Below are positions 43,580-51,927 of a stretch of 64,000 bases of DNA, piece by piece. The DNA comes from a bacterium. GTDB taxonomy: Bacteria > Bacillota > Clostridia > Lachnospirales > Lachnospiraceae. Location of the stretch: positions 1-64,000 of the forward strand of contig JAUNJY010000018.1 of the NCBI GenBank assembly GCA_030535455.1, in the 5' to 3' direction. The notes under the pieces were generated by a model. That model had not been told where the DNA came from, did no database searches, and worked only from the letters and a program-made list of their open reading frames with translations. Numbering within the stretch: the stretch's first letter is position 1; the number at the start of each line of letters is the position of its first letter. Made by a program: the position numbers and the translations under genes.

Positions 43580-43857
43580 ATATGTGCATCTTTTCTAGCC
43601 AATCTGCGGATGCAGTATGGTAAAAGATTTGTAGTTATGTGCATCTATAAGATGCTTCTCCCTATCAATTAAATTCCCCAATTTAATGATCGAAATTGTC
43701 GATTTTATCTTTTGTACAAGTTATCTTTTGTAGAATAAAGTGTTTATAGAATGAAAGGCGTTGTTCAATCTATGCACTCATTATATAAAAAAAGTGTAAC
43801 AAAACTGCAACAAAAAAGTGAAAAAAATGAAATTGGAATTTATTTATAGGAATGCAG
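43580..43857. other. Intergenic stretch with repeat remnants
   Basis: TATGTGCATCT occurs twice (near 43581 and 43637) and GCATC-TATAA-GATGC is a small hairpin. CTCCCTATCAATTAA near 43657 resembles the right arm of hairpin family B (compare 37008-37022). It is followed by ATTAAATT-CCCC-AATTTAAT. No open frame or promoter is convincing. Confidence 0.4.
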
Positions 43858-44661
43858 TCATTTTCTATCTATGAGAGTGTTTTCCAGGTATCCGGTAATG
43901 AATTCAGCCCAGGCATAATTACTCATAAATTCGCCCATAAAAGAGTTGATTACTTCAACATTTCCTTTTAGGAATTCATAATAGTCACAGGCAAAAAGAG
44001 TAGTATCAACCGCATACTGGTTTCTTCGTTTAAGAACAAGTCCATCTGCACCTGAAGAGCGCAAGGATTTAAAAAGGCTGGAGATAATGCTGCGAAGCTG
44101 GCTCTTGGTTGAAGCTGTAACGGGGCGGTCCTCGTAGAGTATGCTAAGCAGTTCATCACCATTTACATAAGCTCCTTTCCGGCTGACAAGATAGGCAAGC
44201 AGCTCTTTTGCCTTTGTTCGTTCAAACTTAATCGGTTTTCTGTTTATAAAGACTTCAAAGTTACCAAATGTCTGAATTTGTATGTTAACAGTCGATGTTG
44301 GGACATTAACTGTCTGAATGTGAAGCAGTTCTTCTTTAATCTCTTCATCACTTGCGGGCTTAAGAAGATATCCGCTAGCCCGTACTTTAAATGCTTTGAC
44401 AGCATAATTAGAATAGCCTGTCAAGAAGATGATCTTAATTGTGGGACAGATACATTTACATTGTTTGGCCAGTTCGATGCCATCGATGTGAAACATCTCG
44501 ATATCTAGGATTGCCACATCAAAAGCAGAGATTTTTAAGGCATCAATGGCATGAATAGGGTTATTAAATGCAGCTACCTCAGTTACAAAATCAAAACTTT
44601 CCACTTGTTCTTTTATCTTTTCTAAGGATAGTTCCTCATCATCTACAACCATTACTTTCAT
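43858..44661 (-). CDS. Response regulator with a winged-helix, SARP-like output domain
   Basis: The 267-residue product has an N-terminal receiver domain (about residues 1-120) with the acidic pocket VVDDEE, phosphorylation site Asp53 in ILDIEMF and the YLLKPAS lysine. An OmpR/PhoB-like winged helix follows (about 125-220): NIQIQTFGNFEVFINRK, then TKAKELLAYLVSRKGAYVNGDEL. This opening is typical of SARP/AfsR-type output domains. The gene overlaps the end of the histidine kinase gene by 4 bases, so they are one operon. Kinases of this type usually pair with LytTR or AraC-like regulators, so the output domain is less usual. Confidence 0.88.
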   Translation of the reverse strand: MKVMVVDDEELSLEKIKEQVESFDFVTEVAAFNNPIHAIDALKISAFDVAILDIEMFHIDGIELAKQCKCICPTIKIIFLTGYSNYAVKAFKVRASGYLLKPASDEEIKEELLHIQTVNVPTSTVNIQIQTFGNFEVFINRKPIKFERTKAKELLAYLVSRKGAYVNGDELLSILYEDRPVTASTKSQLRSIISSLFKSLRSSGADGLVLKRRNQYAVDTTLFACDYYEFLKGNVEVINSFMGEFMSNYAWAEFITGYLENTLIDRK

Positions 44662-46475
44662 AGGCTTTCTGTATTCCCTCCCTTTAGGCGTATGGTGACT
44701 TGTGTGCCAATTCCCGGTGTACTGATTATTTCAATTGTTCCATTGCATTGCATCATAAGGCGTTTCTTCACATTGTCTATTCCAATATGGCTCCGTTCTT
44801 GTGAGATTTGTTGTTTGGCAGAAAGACCAACTCCGTTATCAGATACTTGAATCCATATTTCATCATCTTGTTGTTTGGTTGCAATCTTTACAATGCCTCC
44901 TTTCTCTTGCTTGGTAATGCCGTGATGAATTGCATTTTCAACAATAGGCTGGAGTGTAAGAGTAGGAATAAAGAAATCTGTAATGGCTAAGTCATACTCG
45001 ACCTGTATACGGTCTCCAAAGCGCAATTGCTGGATATAGAGATAATGCTTTACGTGATCTAATTCCTGAGTAAAGGGGATTGGGTGATTTGTTGTAAGAG
45101 AGTCCATATTCCCTCGTAAGTACCGGGAAAAATGTTCAATGGCTTCCGCAGCAAGTGCGCCGTCCTTTTTACAAATATGCTGCAGCGTATTTAGTGCATT
45201 GTATAAAAAATGAGGCTGAATCTGACTTAGCATAATTGAAATCTGCGCATTTTGAATCTCGAGTTTCATTTGTTTCTCATGTTCAGCTAATTTAGCGCTC
45301 TTTTTAAGATACATAAGTGTACTGTGGATTAACATCAGGCAGGAAAAGAGTATGCCCATTCGTATAAAGCTTCGTTCAATCCCATGTTCTAATATAACGT
45401 TGACTGTCTTTAAGGTCAGACTGACAAGCAGGGGGAGTGTGGCAAGGAGTATCTTTTTTAAACTTTCATTTTTCAGATAAACCAGTTCATAAATAATTGT
45501 AAAAAATCCTAACAAGGAAACGATTTCACCTAGTATAACATAGGAATCCTGGATGACATGAAGATCACGAAGGCCTGTAATCTGCAACAGAAGTGCAAAC
45601 AGCTCCAATCCTCCGAATATGCTGATGATCCATGATAGAAATCGTTTGGTCTTTCGATTATCCAGCATATTTTTAATCATCATAAGGTAAAGCAGGATAA
45701 GCAGCGGCATACAGCATAAATCTAGAATTGTATTAAATATTATATAAGGAAACAATAAGTCTATAAACTCATAGCAAGAGTCATAGATATAACAGATCCC
45801 GCCCACGATACAAAACCATCCGAGATAATTAAGCTGACGTAAATAGGGGAAGTTGTAGAAGGCTTGTGATAAGGCTGCTAGAAGTATGAGTAAGCCTGTA
45901 AATGCAAGTGTAAGTCCAATCAATGGATGAAACAGTTCATGTGTCATAATGGACTGATAGACAGCGCCTTCTTTGCCTTCATAGAGGTTATTAAAAAAGC
46001 TGTTGATTACATTAATTCTGCAGGAATCATATGCCTTTTCCACTTCGATTCGTATCAAGTCCGTTGTAGAAACATCTCCTATATAAAAAATTTGAAAAGA
46101 ATTCCCGGCATATTGTATAAAGTCAGGGAAGCTTTCTCTTTGGCCAGTAGAGAGCTTCTCAACACCATTTACAAATAATTTGACGCGAAGATTTCTTGGC
46201 CATAAAATCAGCGAGTCTCCATCTTTAATCTCCTTATTAAAATATCCATGAACGACAAGAGAATGTGTTATTCCATCATGCCATGTGGTGGTCTGGATTT
46301 CTTCCGTCGGGCCTCCATCAATGGAGACAGTTCCACTAATAGTGATTGGATGTACTTTTTCCAGCATTCCAATGCCGTGATCATGTTGAAAGAGAGAGGC
46401 TAGAAGTAAGAGAAATCCTAGTGAATATAAGATATACAAGGAAAGACGGAGCAAATCTAATGTGATTTTTTTCAT
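44658..46475 (-). CDS. LytS/YehU-type sensor histidine kinase with an extracytoplasmic sensor and 7TM region
   Basis: The 605-residue product has an N-terminal membrane helix (about 10-28), an outward beta-rich domain (to about 170), and seven predicted membrane segments (about 180-385). A short coiled coil, a His_kinase domain with QIQPHFLYNALNTL (phosphoacceptor His422) and a HATPase domain with IVENAIHHGI and DNGVGLS follow. This is the 7TMR-DISM plus LytS plan. I use ATG 46475, which follows AAGGAAGGAG; the frame stays open for 32 more codons upstream but has no ribosome site there. The signal is unknown. The response regulator follows with a 4-base overlap. Confidence 0.88.
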   Translation of the reverse strand: MKKITLDLLRLSLYILYSLGFLLLLASLFQHDHGIGMLEKVHPITISGTVSIDGGPTEEIQTTTWHDGITHSLVVHGYFNKEIKDGDSLILWPRNLRVKLFVNGVEKLSTGQRESFPDFIQYAGNSFQIFYIGDVSTTDLIRIEVEKAYDSCRINVINSFFNNLYEGKEGAVYQSIMTHELFHPLIGLTLAFTGLLILLAALSQAFYNFPYLRQLNYLGWFCIVGGICYIYDSCYEFIDLLFPYIIFNTILDLCCMPLLILLYLMMIKNMLDNRKTKRFLSWIISIFGGLELFALLLQITGLRDLHVIQDSYVILGEIVSLLGFFTIIYELVYLKNESLKKILLATLPLLVSLTLKTVNVILEHGIERSFIRMGILFSCLMLIHSTLMYLKKSAKLAEHEKQMKLEIQNAQISIMLSQIQPHFLYNALNTLQHICKKDGALAAEAIEHFSRYLRGNMDSLTTNHPIPFTQELDHVKHYLYIQQLRFGDRIQVEYDLAITDFFIPTLTLQPIVENAIHHGITKQEKGGIVKIATKQQDDEIWIQVSDNGVGLSAKQQISQERSHIGIDNVKKRLMMQCNGTIEIISTPGIGTQVTIRLKGGNTESL

Positions 46476-46732
46476 AATAACTCCTTCCTTTTGATTAGGA
46501 TACCACAGCCAGGTTTTCTGTATTCCAATTAGGATAAAAATAGTAAAGGGAGAACTAGGATGAAGCCTCATTCAAAAGTATTTCATTGGCCAAATCTATT
46601 ATTGTTCCTTCGCCTCTACTGTCTTTTATGTCTGTAATTGATGATACAAATGCACGATAATCCGTGTAGATTTCCTAAGTGCAAAATTTGAACTATTTTA
46701 TCATAAAACAGTTGTAAAAAATTTCAAAAAAA
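46476..46732. other. Divergent intergenic region before the CIRCE operator
   Basis: These 257 bases lie between the kinase start (minus strand) and the CIRCE element (plus strand). I see AT-rich DNA without a convincing open frame, repeat or structured RNA. The kinase promoter should lie here but I cannot place it with confidence. Confidence 0.3.
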
Positions 46733-46759
46733 TTAGCACTCACCTCTTGACAGTGCTAA
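46733..46759. promoter_or_regulatory. CIRCE operator (HrcA binding site)
   Basis: TTAGCACTC (46733-46741), nine bases, and CAGTGCTAA (46751-46759) match the CIRCE inverted repeat with one change (C for G at the start of the right arm). The -35 box of the downstream promoter lies inside it. Confidence 0.92.
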
Positions 46760-46775
46760 TAATAAGTGTTATATT
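46747..46775 (+). promoter_or_regulatory. Sigma-A promoter overlapping CIRCE
   Basis: TTGACA (46747-46752), a 17-base spacer and TATATT (46770-46775). HrcA bound to CIRCE would block this promoter directly. Confidence 0.85.
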
Positions 46776-46884
46776 ACAAGTATAACAAAGGTAGGTAAAA
46801 GAAATACAAATAAAAGCCTTTGCATATAAATAAAATTTGATGTGCTACCCAGAACGAGTAAACACCATGATAGGAGGAATTGAT

Positions 46885-47235
46885 ATGATCATTGCAAGAA
46901 AGAATTATCCTATGAAAAGTGACGTAAGGGAAAAGGAAGACATGTACATTCTTGAGATAAATCTTCCAGGATTTAAGAAAGAAGACATAAAGGCACATGT
47001 TGATAATGGTAACTTAATAATCACCGCATCGCAGGATAAAGAGACAGAGAAGAATAAGAAGAATTACATTCGTAAAGAACGCTATAGCGGACAGTATCAG
47101 AGAAGCTTTTATATTGGACACAGTGTTAGGCAGGAAGATATTAAGGCCACTTATAAGTGGGGCGTCTTAAGGCTGGAAATTCCAAAAGAGATAAAGGAAC
47201 AGAAAAAAGCAGCAAGCCAGATTCAGATTGCTTAA
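46885..47235 (+). CDS. Hsp20/alpha-crystallin small heat-shock protein, first of two
   Basis: The 116-residue product is a small ATP-independent chaperone. It has the alpha-crystallin domain with EINLPGFKKEDIKAHVDNGN, the late GVLRLEIPKE strand and a Gln/Ile-rich C-terminus (SQIQIA) that may act like the IXI tail motif. I use ATG 46885, which follows AGGAGG; an upstream in-frame ATG lies before that site. The N-terminal arm is only about 16 residues, short for the family, which may limit oligomer size. It is the first gene under the CIRCE/HrcA promoter and is followed by a second Hsp20 gene after 47 bases. Confidence 0.9.
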   Translation: MIIARKNYPMKSDVREKEDMYILEINLPGFKKEDIKAHVDNGNLIITASQDKETEKNKKNYIRKERYSGQYQRSFYIGHSVRQEDIKATYKWGVLRLEIPKEIKEQKKAASQIQIA

Positions 47236-47282
47236 CGATGTAAAAGAATATTAAGTCAAAGTTATTAAAAGGAGGAATTTAT

Positions 47283-47729
47283 ATGTTAATGCCTAGTTTA
47301 TTTCATGATAGTTTTGTTGATGATCTTTTTAATGATATGTTCTCGTTCCCAACAATGGAACCTCTATTCAATAATGTAACAAATCTTAATACGATGATGA
47401 GTACCGATGTTCAGGATTTAGGAAATGCTTATCAGTTAGAGATTGAACTTCCAGGATATAAGAAAGAAGATATCCATGCAGAACTTCGTAATGGTTATAT
47501 GACAATTACAGCCAGCAAGAAAGAGGAAAAGGAAGAAAAGAACGAGAATGGTGAATACCTAAGACGTGAACGTTTTACTGGTGAATGCAGCAGAAGCTTT
47601 TATGTTGGTGATCATGTAAAAGAAGAGGATGTAAAAGCAGGATTTGAAAATGGTATTTTAAAGGTAACCTATCCAAAGAAAGAAAGTACACCACAAATTG
47701 AAGATAAGAAGTATATAGATATTGCATAA
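47283..47729 (+). CDS. Hsp20/alpha-crystallin small heat-shock protein, second of two
   Basis: The 148-residue product has a fuller N-terminal arm (about 45 residues with Phe and Met, MLMPSLFHDSFVDDLFNDMF). The alpha-crystallin domain follows with QLEIELPGYKKEDIHAEL, GDHVKEEDVKAGFENGILKVTYPK and a C-terminal tail. The longer arm is the classical bacterial Hsp20 plan, so this protein is likely the main oligomer-former and the upstream one a short partner. AAAGGAGG precedes the ATG. A strong terminator follows. Confidence 0.92.
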   Translation: MLMPSLFHDSFVDDLFNDMFSFPTMEPLFNNVTNLNTMMSTDVQDLGNAYQLEIELPGYKKEDIHAELRNGYMTITASKKEEKEEKNENGEYLRRERFTGECSRSFYVGDHVKEEDVKAGFENGILKVTYPKKESTPQIEDKKYIDIA

Positions 47730-47737
47730 ATAACAAT

Positions 47738-47777
47738 GAAAAAACCCCCGAAGGAAAAATCCTTCGGGGGTTTTTTG
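47738..47777. terminator. Rho-independent terminator between the Hsp20 genes and tRNA-Gln
   Basis: AAAAAACCCCCGAAGGA pairs with TCCTTCGGGGGTTTTTT. It is symmetrical enough to act on both strands, ending the Hsp20 unit from the left and tRNA-Gln from the right. Confidence 0.95.
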
Positions 47778-47787
47778 TTACAATTAA

Positions 47788-47859
47788 CTGGGCTAGCAGG
47801 ATTCGAACCTGCAGATACTGGAATCAGAATCCAGGGCCTTACCGTTTGGCGATAGCCCA
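47788..47859 (-). tRNA. tRNA-Gln (anticodon CTG)
   Basis: On the minus strand the acceptor arms TGGGCTA and TAGCCCA pair, with discriminator G. The D-arm, the anticodon arm CTGGA-TTCTGAT-TCCAG (anticodon CTG) and the T-arm GCAGG-TTCGAAT-CCTGC follow in order. The U-starting acceptor and the sequence ATCGCCAAACGGTAAGGC are typical of glutamine tRNA. The 3' CCA is not encoded. Confidence 0.95.
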
Positions 47860-47986
47860 TCAACAAATCCTATTATATAGGAAACGTTTCAAAAAAACAA
47901 GAGGTTTTTTTGGTTTTAATACAATAAAATGTGAAAAAATTGGTACTGTACTAAAAAAAGAACAATAAGTTTCCGATTAGTAATGC

Positions 47987-48015
47987 TTTACATTTATGGG
48001 GTTAAGTGATAAAAT
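47987..48015 (+). promoter_or_regulatory. Sigma-A promoter of the pyruvate:ferredoxin oxidoreductase gene
   Basis: TTTACA (47987-47992), a 17-base spacer and TAAAAT (48010-48015). The leader to the start codon is then about 120 bases. Confidence 0.6.
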
Positions 48016-48142
48016 TTGTGCTATAGTATAAACAATTGTAGAAACATTGTGTTTTAGGTACCTAAAAGCGTTAAATTTTAGACAATTTAATAAGAAAACA
48101 GTCGGATGTTCTATAAATATACTAATAGGAGGATTAAGTAAA

Positions 48143-51100
48143 ATGGCAAGAAAAATGAAAACTATGGATGGTAACATGGCTGCCGCTCACGTTTCTTATG
48201 CATTTACAGACGTAGCAGCAATTTACCCAATCACACCATCTTCACCAATGGCTGATTATACAGACATGTGGTCTACTCAAGGCAGAAAAAATATCTTCGG
48301 CGCACCAGTAATGATGTCCGAAATGCAATCCGAAGCAGGTGCAGCAGGTGCTGTACACGGTTCCTTACAAGCAGGTGCTTTAACAACAACTTACACTGCA
48401 TCTCAAGGGTTATTATTAATGATCCCTAACATGTACAAAATCGCTGGTGAATTATTACCATGTGTATTAGATGTATCTGCTCGTACATTAGCATCCCATG
48501 CATTATCTATCTTTGGCGATCACCAAGATATTTATGCAGCACGTCAAACTGGTTTTGCTATGTTATGTTCAAACAGTGTACAAGAAGCTATGGATTTAGG
48601 AGCTGTTGCTCACTTAACTACAATTGAAGGTCGTGTACCATTTGTTCACTTCTTCGATGGTTTCCGTACTTCTCACGAATTACAAAAAATCGCTATCTGG
48701 GATTACGAAGATCTTAAAGATATGTGTAACATGGACGCAGTTGACGCATTCCGTCGTCGTGCATTAAATCCAGAACACCCAGTAACTCGTGGTACTGCAC
48801 AAAATGCTGACGTATTCTTCCAAGCTCGTGAAGCTTCTAATAAATACTACGATGCGATCCCTGAATTAACTGAAATGTACATGAACAAAGTTAATGAAAA
48901 GATCGGTACTGATTATAAATTATTCAACTACTATGGTGCTCCAGATGCTGAAAAGGTTATCATCGCTATGGGTTCTGTATGTGATACAATCGAAGAAACA
49001 ATCGATTTCATGTTAGAACAAGGCGAAAAAGTTGGTTTAATTAAAGTTAGATTATACCGTCCATTCAGCCAAAAACACTTATTAGCTGCAATTCCTGAAA
49101 CAGTGAAAACTATCACTGTATTAGATAGAACTAAAGAACCAGGTGCTATCGGTGAACCATTATTCTTAGACGTATTAGCTGCAATCAAAGATACTAAATT
49201 CGCTGACGTGAAAGTATTATCTGGTCGTTACGGCTTAGCTTCTAAAGATACTGTTCCTGGAGATATCGTAGCTGCATTCAACAACACTGAAAAAGAAAAA
49301 TTCACTTTAGGTATTAAAGATGATGTTACTTTCCTTTCTTTAGATAGAGTTGAAATGCCAAGCGTTACACCAGAAAGCACAGTTTCTTGTAAATTCTGGG
49401 GTCTTGGAGCTGATGGTACTGTAGGTGCTAACAAAAACTCCATCAAGATCATCGGTGACCACACTGATATGTACGCTCAAGCTTACTTTGATTACGATTC
49501 CAAAAAATCTGGTGGTGTAACTATTTCCCACTTACGTTTTGGTAAAGATAAGATCAAATCAACTTACCTTATCAACAAAGCTGATTTCGTAGCTTGTCAT
49601 ATGGCTCCATATGTAAGAAAATACAACATGGTTCAAGACCTTAAAGATAACGGTACTTTCTTATTAAACACTAACTGGAACATGGAAGAATTAGAAGCTA
49701 ACCTTCCAGGACAAGTTAAGAGATATATTGCTGAGCACAACATCAACTTCTACACTATCGATGGTATCAAAATCGGTAAAGAAATCGGTCTTGGTGGACG
49801 TATCAACACTGTATTACAATCTGCATTCTTCAAATTAGCAAACATCATTCCTGCAGATGAAGCAATTCAATACATGAAAGATGCTGCTACAGCTTCTTAC
49901 TCTAAAAAAGGTGACGACGTAGTTAAAATGAACCACGACGCTATCGAAGCTGGTGCTGAAGCATTAGTTAAAGTAGAAGTTCCAGCAAGCTGGGCTAACT
50001 GTGAAGACGAAGACTTATCTGTAACTGTAACTGGTGACAGAAAAGACGCTGTTGAATATGTAAACTCAATCCAAAATGCAATCAACGCTCAAGATGGTAA
50101 CAACTTACCTGTATCTGCATTCGTAGATTACGCTGATGGTACTTTACCAGCTGGTACTGCTGCATTTGAAAAACGTGGTGTAGCGATTGACGTTCCTACT
50201 TGGGAATCTGATAACTGTATCCAATGTAACTTCTGTTCTTACGTTTGTCCTCATGCTGCTATCCGTTCCGTAGCAATGGATGCTGATCAAGCTGCAAACG
50301 CTCCAGAAGGTGCTTCCATGATCGATATGACTGGTATGCCAGAACACAAATTCGCTATCTCTGTGTCTACTTTAGACTGTACAGGATGTGGATCATGTGT
50401 AAACGTATGTCCAGGTAAAAAAGGAAACAAAGCTCTTTCTATGATTCCAACTGCATCTGCAATGGAACAACAAGAAATGTTCAACTACGGTGTAACTTTA
50501 GAAACTCCAGTAGCTGTTTCTGATAAATTCAAACCAACAACAGTAAAAGGATCTCAATTCCAAAAACCATACTTAGAGTTCTCAGGAGCTTGTGCTGGTT
50601 GTGGTGAAACTCCTTACGCTAAATTAATGACTCAATTATTCGGTGATAGAATGTACATTGCAAATGCAACTGGATGTTCTTCAATCTGGGGTGGTTCTTC
50701 ACCAGCTTCACCATATACAGTAGATGCTAACGGAAGAGGACCAGCTTGGGCTAACTCCTTATTCGAAGATAATGCTGAATTTGGTTTCGGTATGGAACTT
50801 GCTCAAAGAGCATTAAGAAACCGTGTTGTAGAATCTGCTAAAAACTTAGTTGAAGTAGCTGAAAACAACACAGTAAAAGAAGCTTTAGAAAGATACCTTT
50901 CTACTCAAGATTCTTCTACAGAAAATGCAATCGCAACTAGAGAAATGGTGAAAGCTCTTGAAAACTGTGAATGCGATAACGCAGACCGCGCTAACATCTT
51001 AAACAACAAAGATTTCGCTTCTAAGAAATCTCAATGGATCTTAGGTGGTGACGGTTGGTCTTACGATATCGGTTTCGGTGGTGTAGATCACGTATTAGCA

Positions 51101-51679
51101 TCTAACCAAAACGTAAACATCTTAGTATTCGATACAGAAGTTTACTCTAACACAGGTGGACAAGCTTCTAAAGCAACTGGTACTGGTGCAATCGCTCAGT
51201 TCGCAGCTGGTGGTAAAGAAGTTAAGAAGAAAGATCTTGCAGCAATCGCTATGAGTTACGGATATGTATACGTAGCACAAATCGCTCAAGGTGCTGACTA
51301 CAACCAATGTGTGAAAGCATTCGTTGAAGCTGAAAGCTATGATGGACCATCATTAATCATCGCTTACGCTCCATGTATCTCCCACGGTATCAAGGGTGGT
51401 ATGAAAAACGCTCAATTAGAAGAAAAACGCGTTGTTGAATCAGGATACTGGCATTTATTCCGTCATGACCCACGTCGTGAAGCAGAAGGATTAAATCCAT
51501 TCCAATTAGATTCTAAAGAACCAAAAGCAAGCTACAGAGAATTCATCGAAAGCGAAGTTCGTTATAATAGATTATCTCGTACAAATCCAGAGAGAGCAAA
51601 CGAGTTATTCGAAAAAGCAGAAAAAGACGCTAAGAAGAAATACGAAGCACTTGTAAGAAAAGCAAACGAAGTTTACTAA
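48143..51679 (+). CDS. nifJ: Pyruvate:ferredoxin (flavodoxin) oxidoreductase
   Basis: The enzyme oxidises pyruvate with coenzyme A to acetyl-CoA and CO2, passing electrons to ferredoxin. The 1178-residue single-chain form has the N-terminal domain with AAIYPITPSSPMADY, a central domain, a ferredoxin-like domain with two cluster motifs (CIQCNFCSYVCP from residue 692 and CTGCGSCVNVCP) and the C-terminal TPP domain with CAGCGETPYAKL (Cys817), which binds the third cluster. I use ATG 48143, which follows AGGAGG; the frame is open further upstream without a ribosome site. Codon choice is strongly biased (many GCT, TTC, AAC), unlike the neighbours, as expected for a very highly expressed gene. A terminator follows. 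Confidence 0.96.
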   Translation: MARKMKTMDGNMAAAHVSYAFTDVAAIYPITPSSPMADYTDMWSTQGRKNIFGAPVMMSEMQSEAGAAGAVHGSLQAGALTTTYTASQGLLLMIPNMYKIAGELLPCVLDVSARTLASHALSIFGDHQDIYAARQTGFAMLCSNSVQEAMDLGAVAHLTTIEGRVPFVHFFDGFRTSHELQKIAIWDYEDLKDMCNMDAVDAFRRRALNPEHPVTRGTAQNADVFFQAREASNKYYDAIPELTEMYMNKVNEKIGTDYKLFNYYGAPDAEKVIIAMGSVCDTIEETIDFMLEQGEKVGLIKVRLYRPFSQKHLLAAIPETVKTITVLDRTKEPGAIGEPLFLDVLAAIKDTKFADVKVLSGRYGLASKDTVPGDIVAAFNNTEKEKFTLGIKDDVTFLSLDRVEMPSVTPESTVSCKFWGLGADGTVGANKNSIKIIGDHTDMYAQAYFDYDSKKSGGVTISHLRFGKDKIKSTYLINKADFVACHMAPYVRKYNMVQDLKDNGTFLLNTNWNMEELEANLPGQVKRYIAEHNINFYTIDGIKIGKEIGLGGRINTVLQSAFFKLANIIPADEAIQYMKDAATASYSKKGDDVVKMNHDAIEAGAEALVKVEVPASWANCEDEDLSVTVTGDRKDAVEYVNSIQNAINAQDGNNLPVSAFVDYADGTLPAGTAAFEKRGVAIDVPTWESDNCIQCNFCSYVCPHAAIRSVAMDADQAANAPEGASMIDMTGMPEHKFAISVSTLDCTGCGSCVNVCPGKKGNKALSMIPTASAMEQQEMFNYGVTLETPVAVSDKFKPTTVKGSQFQKPYLEFSGACAGCGETPYAKLMTQLFGDRMYIANATGCSSIWGGSSPASPYTVDANGRGPAWANSLFEDNAEFGFGMELAQRALRNRVVESAKNLVEVAENNTVKEALERYLSTQDSSTENAIATREMVKALENCECDNADRANILNNKDFASKKSQWILGGDGWSYDIGFGGVDHVLASNQNVNILVFDTEVYSNTGGQASKATGTGAIAQFAAGGKEVKKKDLAAIAMSYGYVYVAQIAQGADYNQCVKAFVEAESYDGPSLIIAYAPCISHGIKGGMKNAQLEEKRVVESGYWHLFRHDPRREAEGLNPFQLDSKEPKASYREFIESEVRYNRLSRTNPERANELFEKAEKDAKKKYEALVRKANEVY

Positions 51680-51726
51680 GATTTCGTTCATATAAAAAAA
51701 CATGTTTTAAAAAATACTAATTAGTT

Positions 51727-51776
51727 AAAGAGCCGTTGTGGCGCTGACAAGATTGTCGCGCTATAGCGGTTCTTTT
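51727..51776 (+). terminator. Rho-independent terminator after the oxidoreductase gene
   Basis: An interrupted stem from AAGAGCCG to CGGTTCTT encloses a perfect TGACA/TGTC hairpin, and a TTTTGTT tail follows. Confidence 0.82.
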
Positions 51777-51785
51777 GTTAAAAAA

Positions 51786-51880
51786 CAGAAAGCCAAGATG
51801 CACACTCACCTGACAGAAGAATGTCGCTAGCGCGATCAGGTTCGGCACTGGCATAAAATTGACACACTTTGTATTTTTAT
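51786..51880 (+). repeat. Structured repeat family A, copy 3
   Basis: ACCTG (51808-51812) pairs with CAGGT (51837-51841), with TGC/GCA outside it and an inner TCGC-TAGC-GCGA hairpin. CAGAAAGCCAAGATGC at the left edge is identical to copy 2. The right end ACACTTTGT lies within a promoter (next entry). Confidence 0.68.
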
Positions 51881-51888
51881 GTTAAACT
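51859..51888 (+). promoter_or_regulatory. Sigma-A promoter at the right edge of repeat A copy 3
   Basis: A perfect TTGACA (51859-51864), an 18-base spacer and TAAACT (51883-51888), about 40 bases before the next gene. The -35 box and spacer overlap the repeat. Confidence 0.6.
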
Positions 51889-51927
51889 ACAGGCTGAATT
51901 TGTTTCATATTATACTGGAGGGGGAAA

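Noticed and set aside
46476-46571. Longer N-terminus of the sensor kinase
   Set aside because: The frame is open for 32 more codons, but the strong ribosome site lies before the ATG ending at 46475 and the first membrane helix follows it directly.
47669-47866. Short open frame across the Hsp20 terminator and tRNA-Gln
   Set aside because: It translates through a tRNA and a terminator and has no ribosome site.
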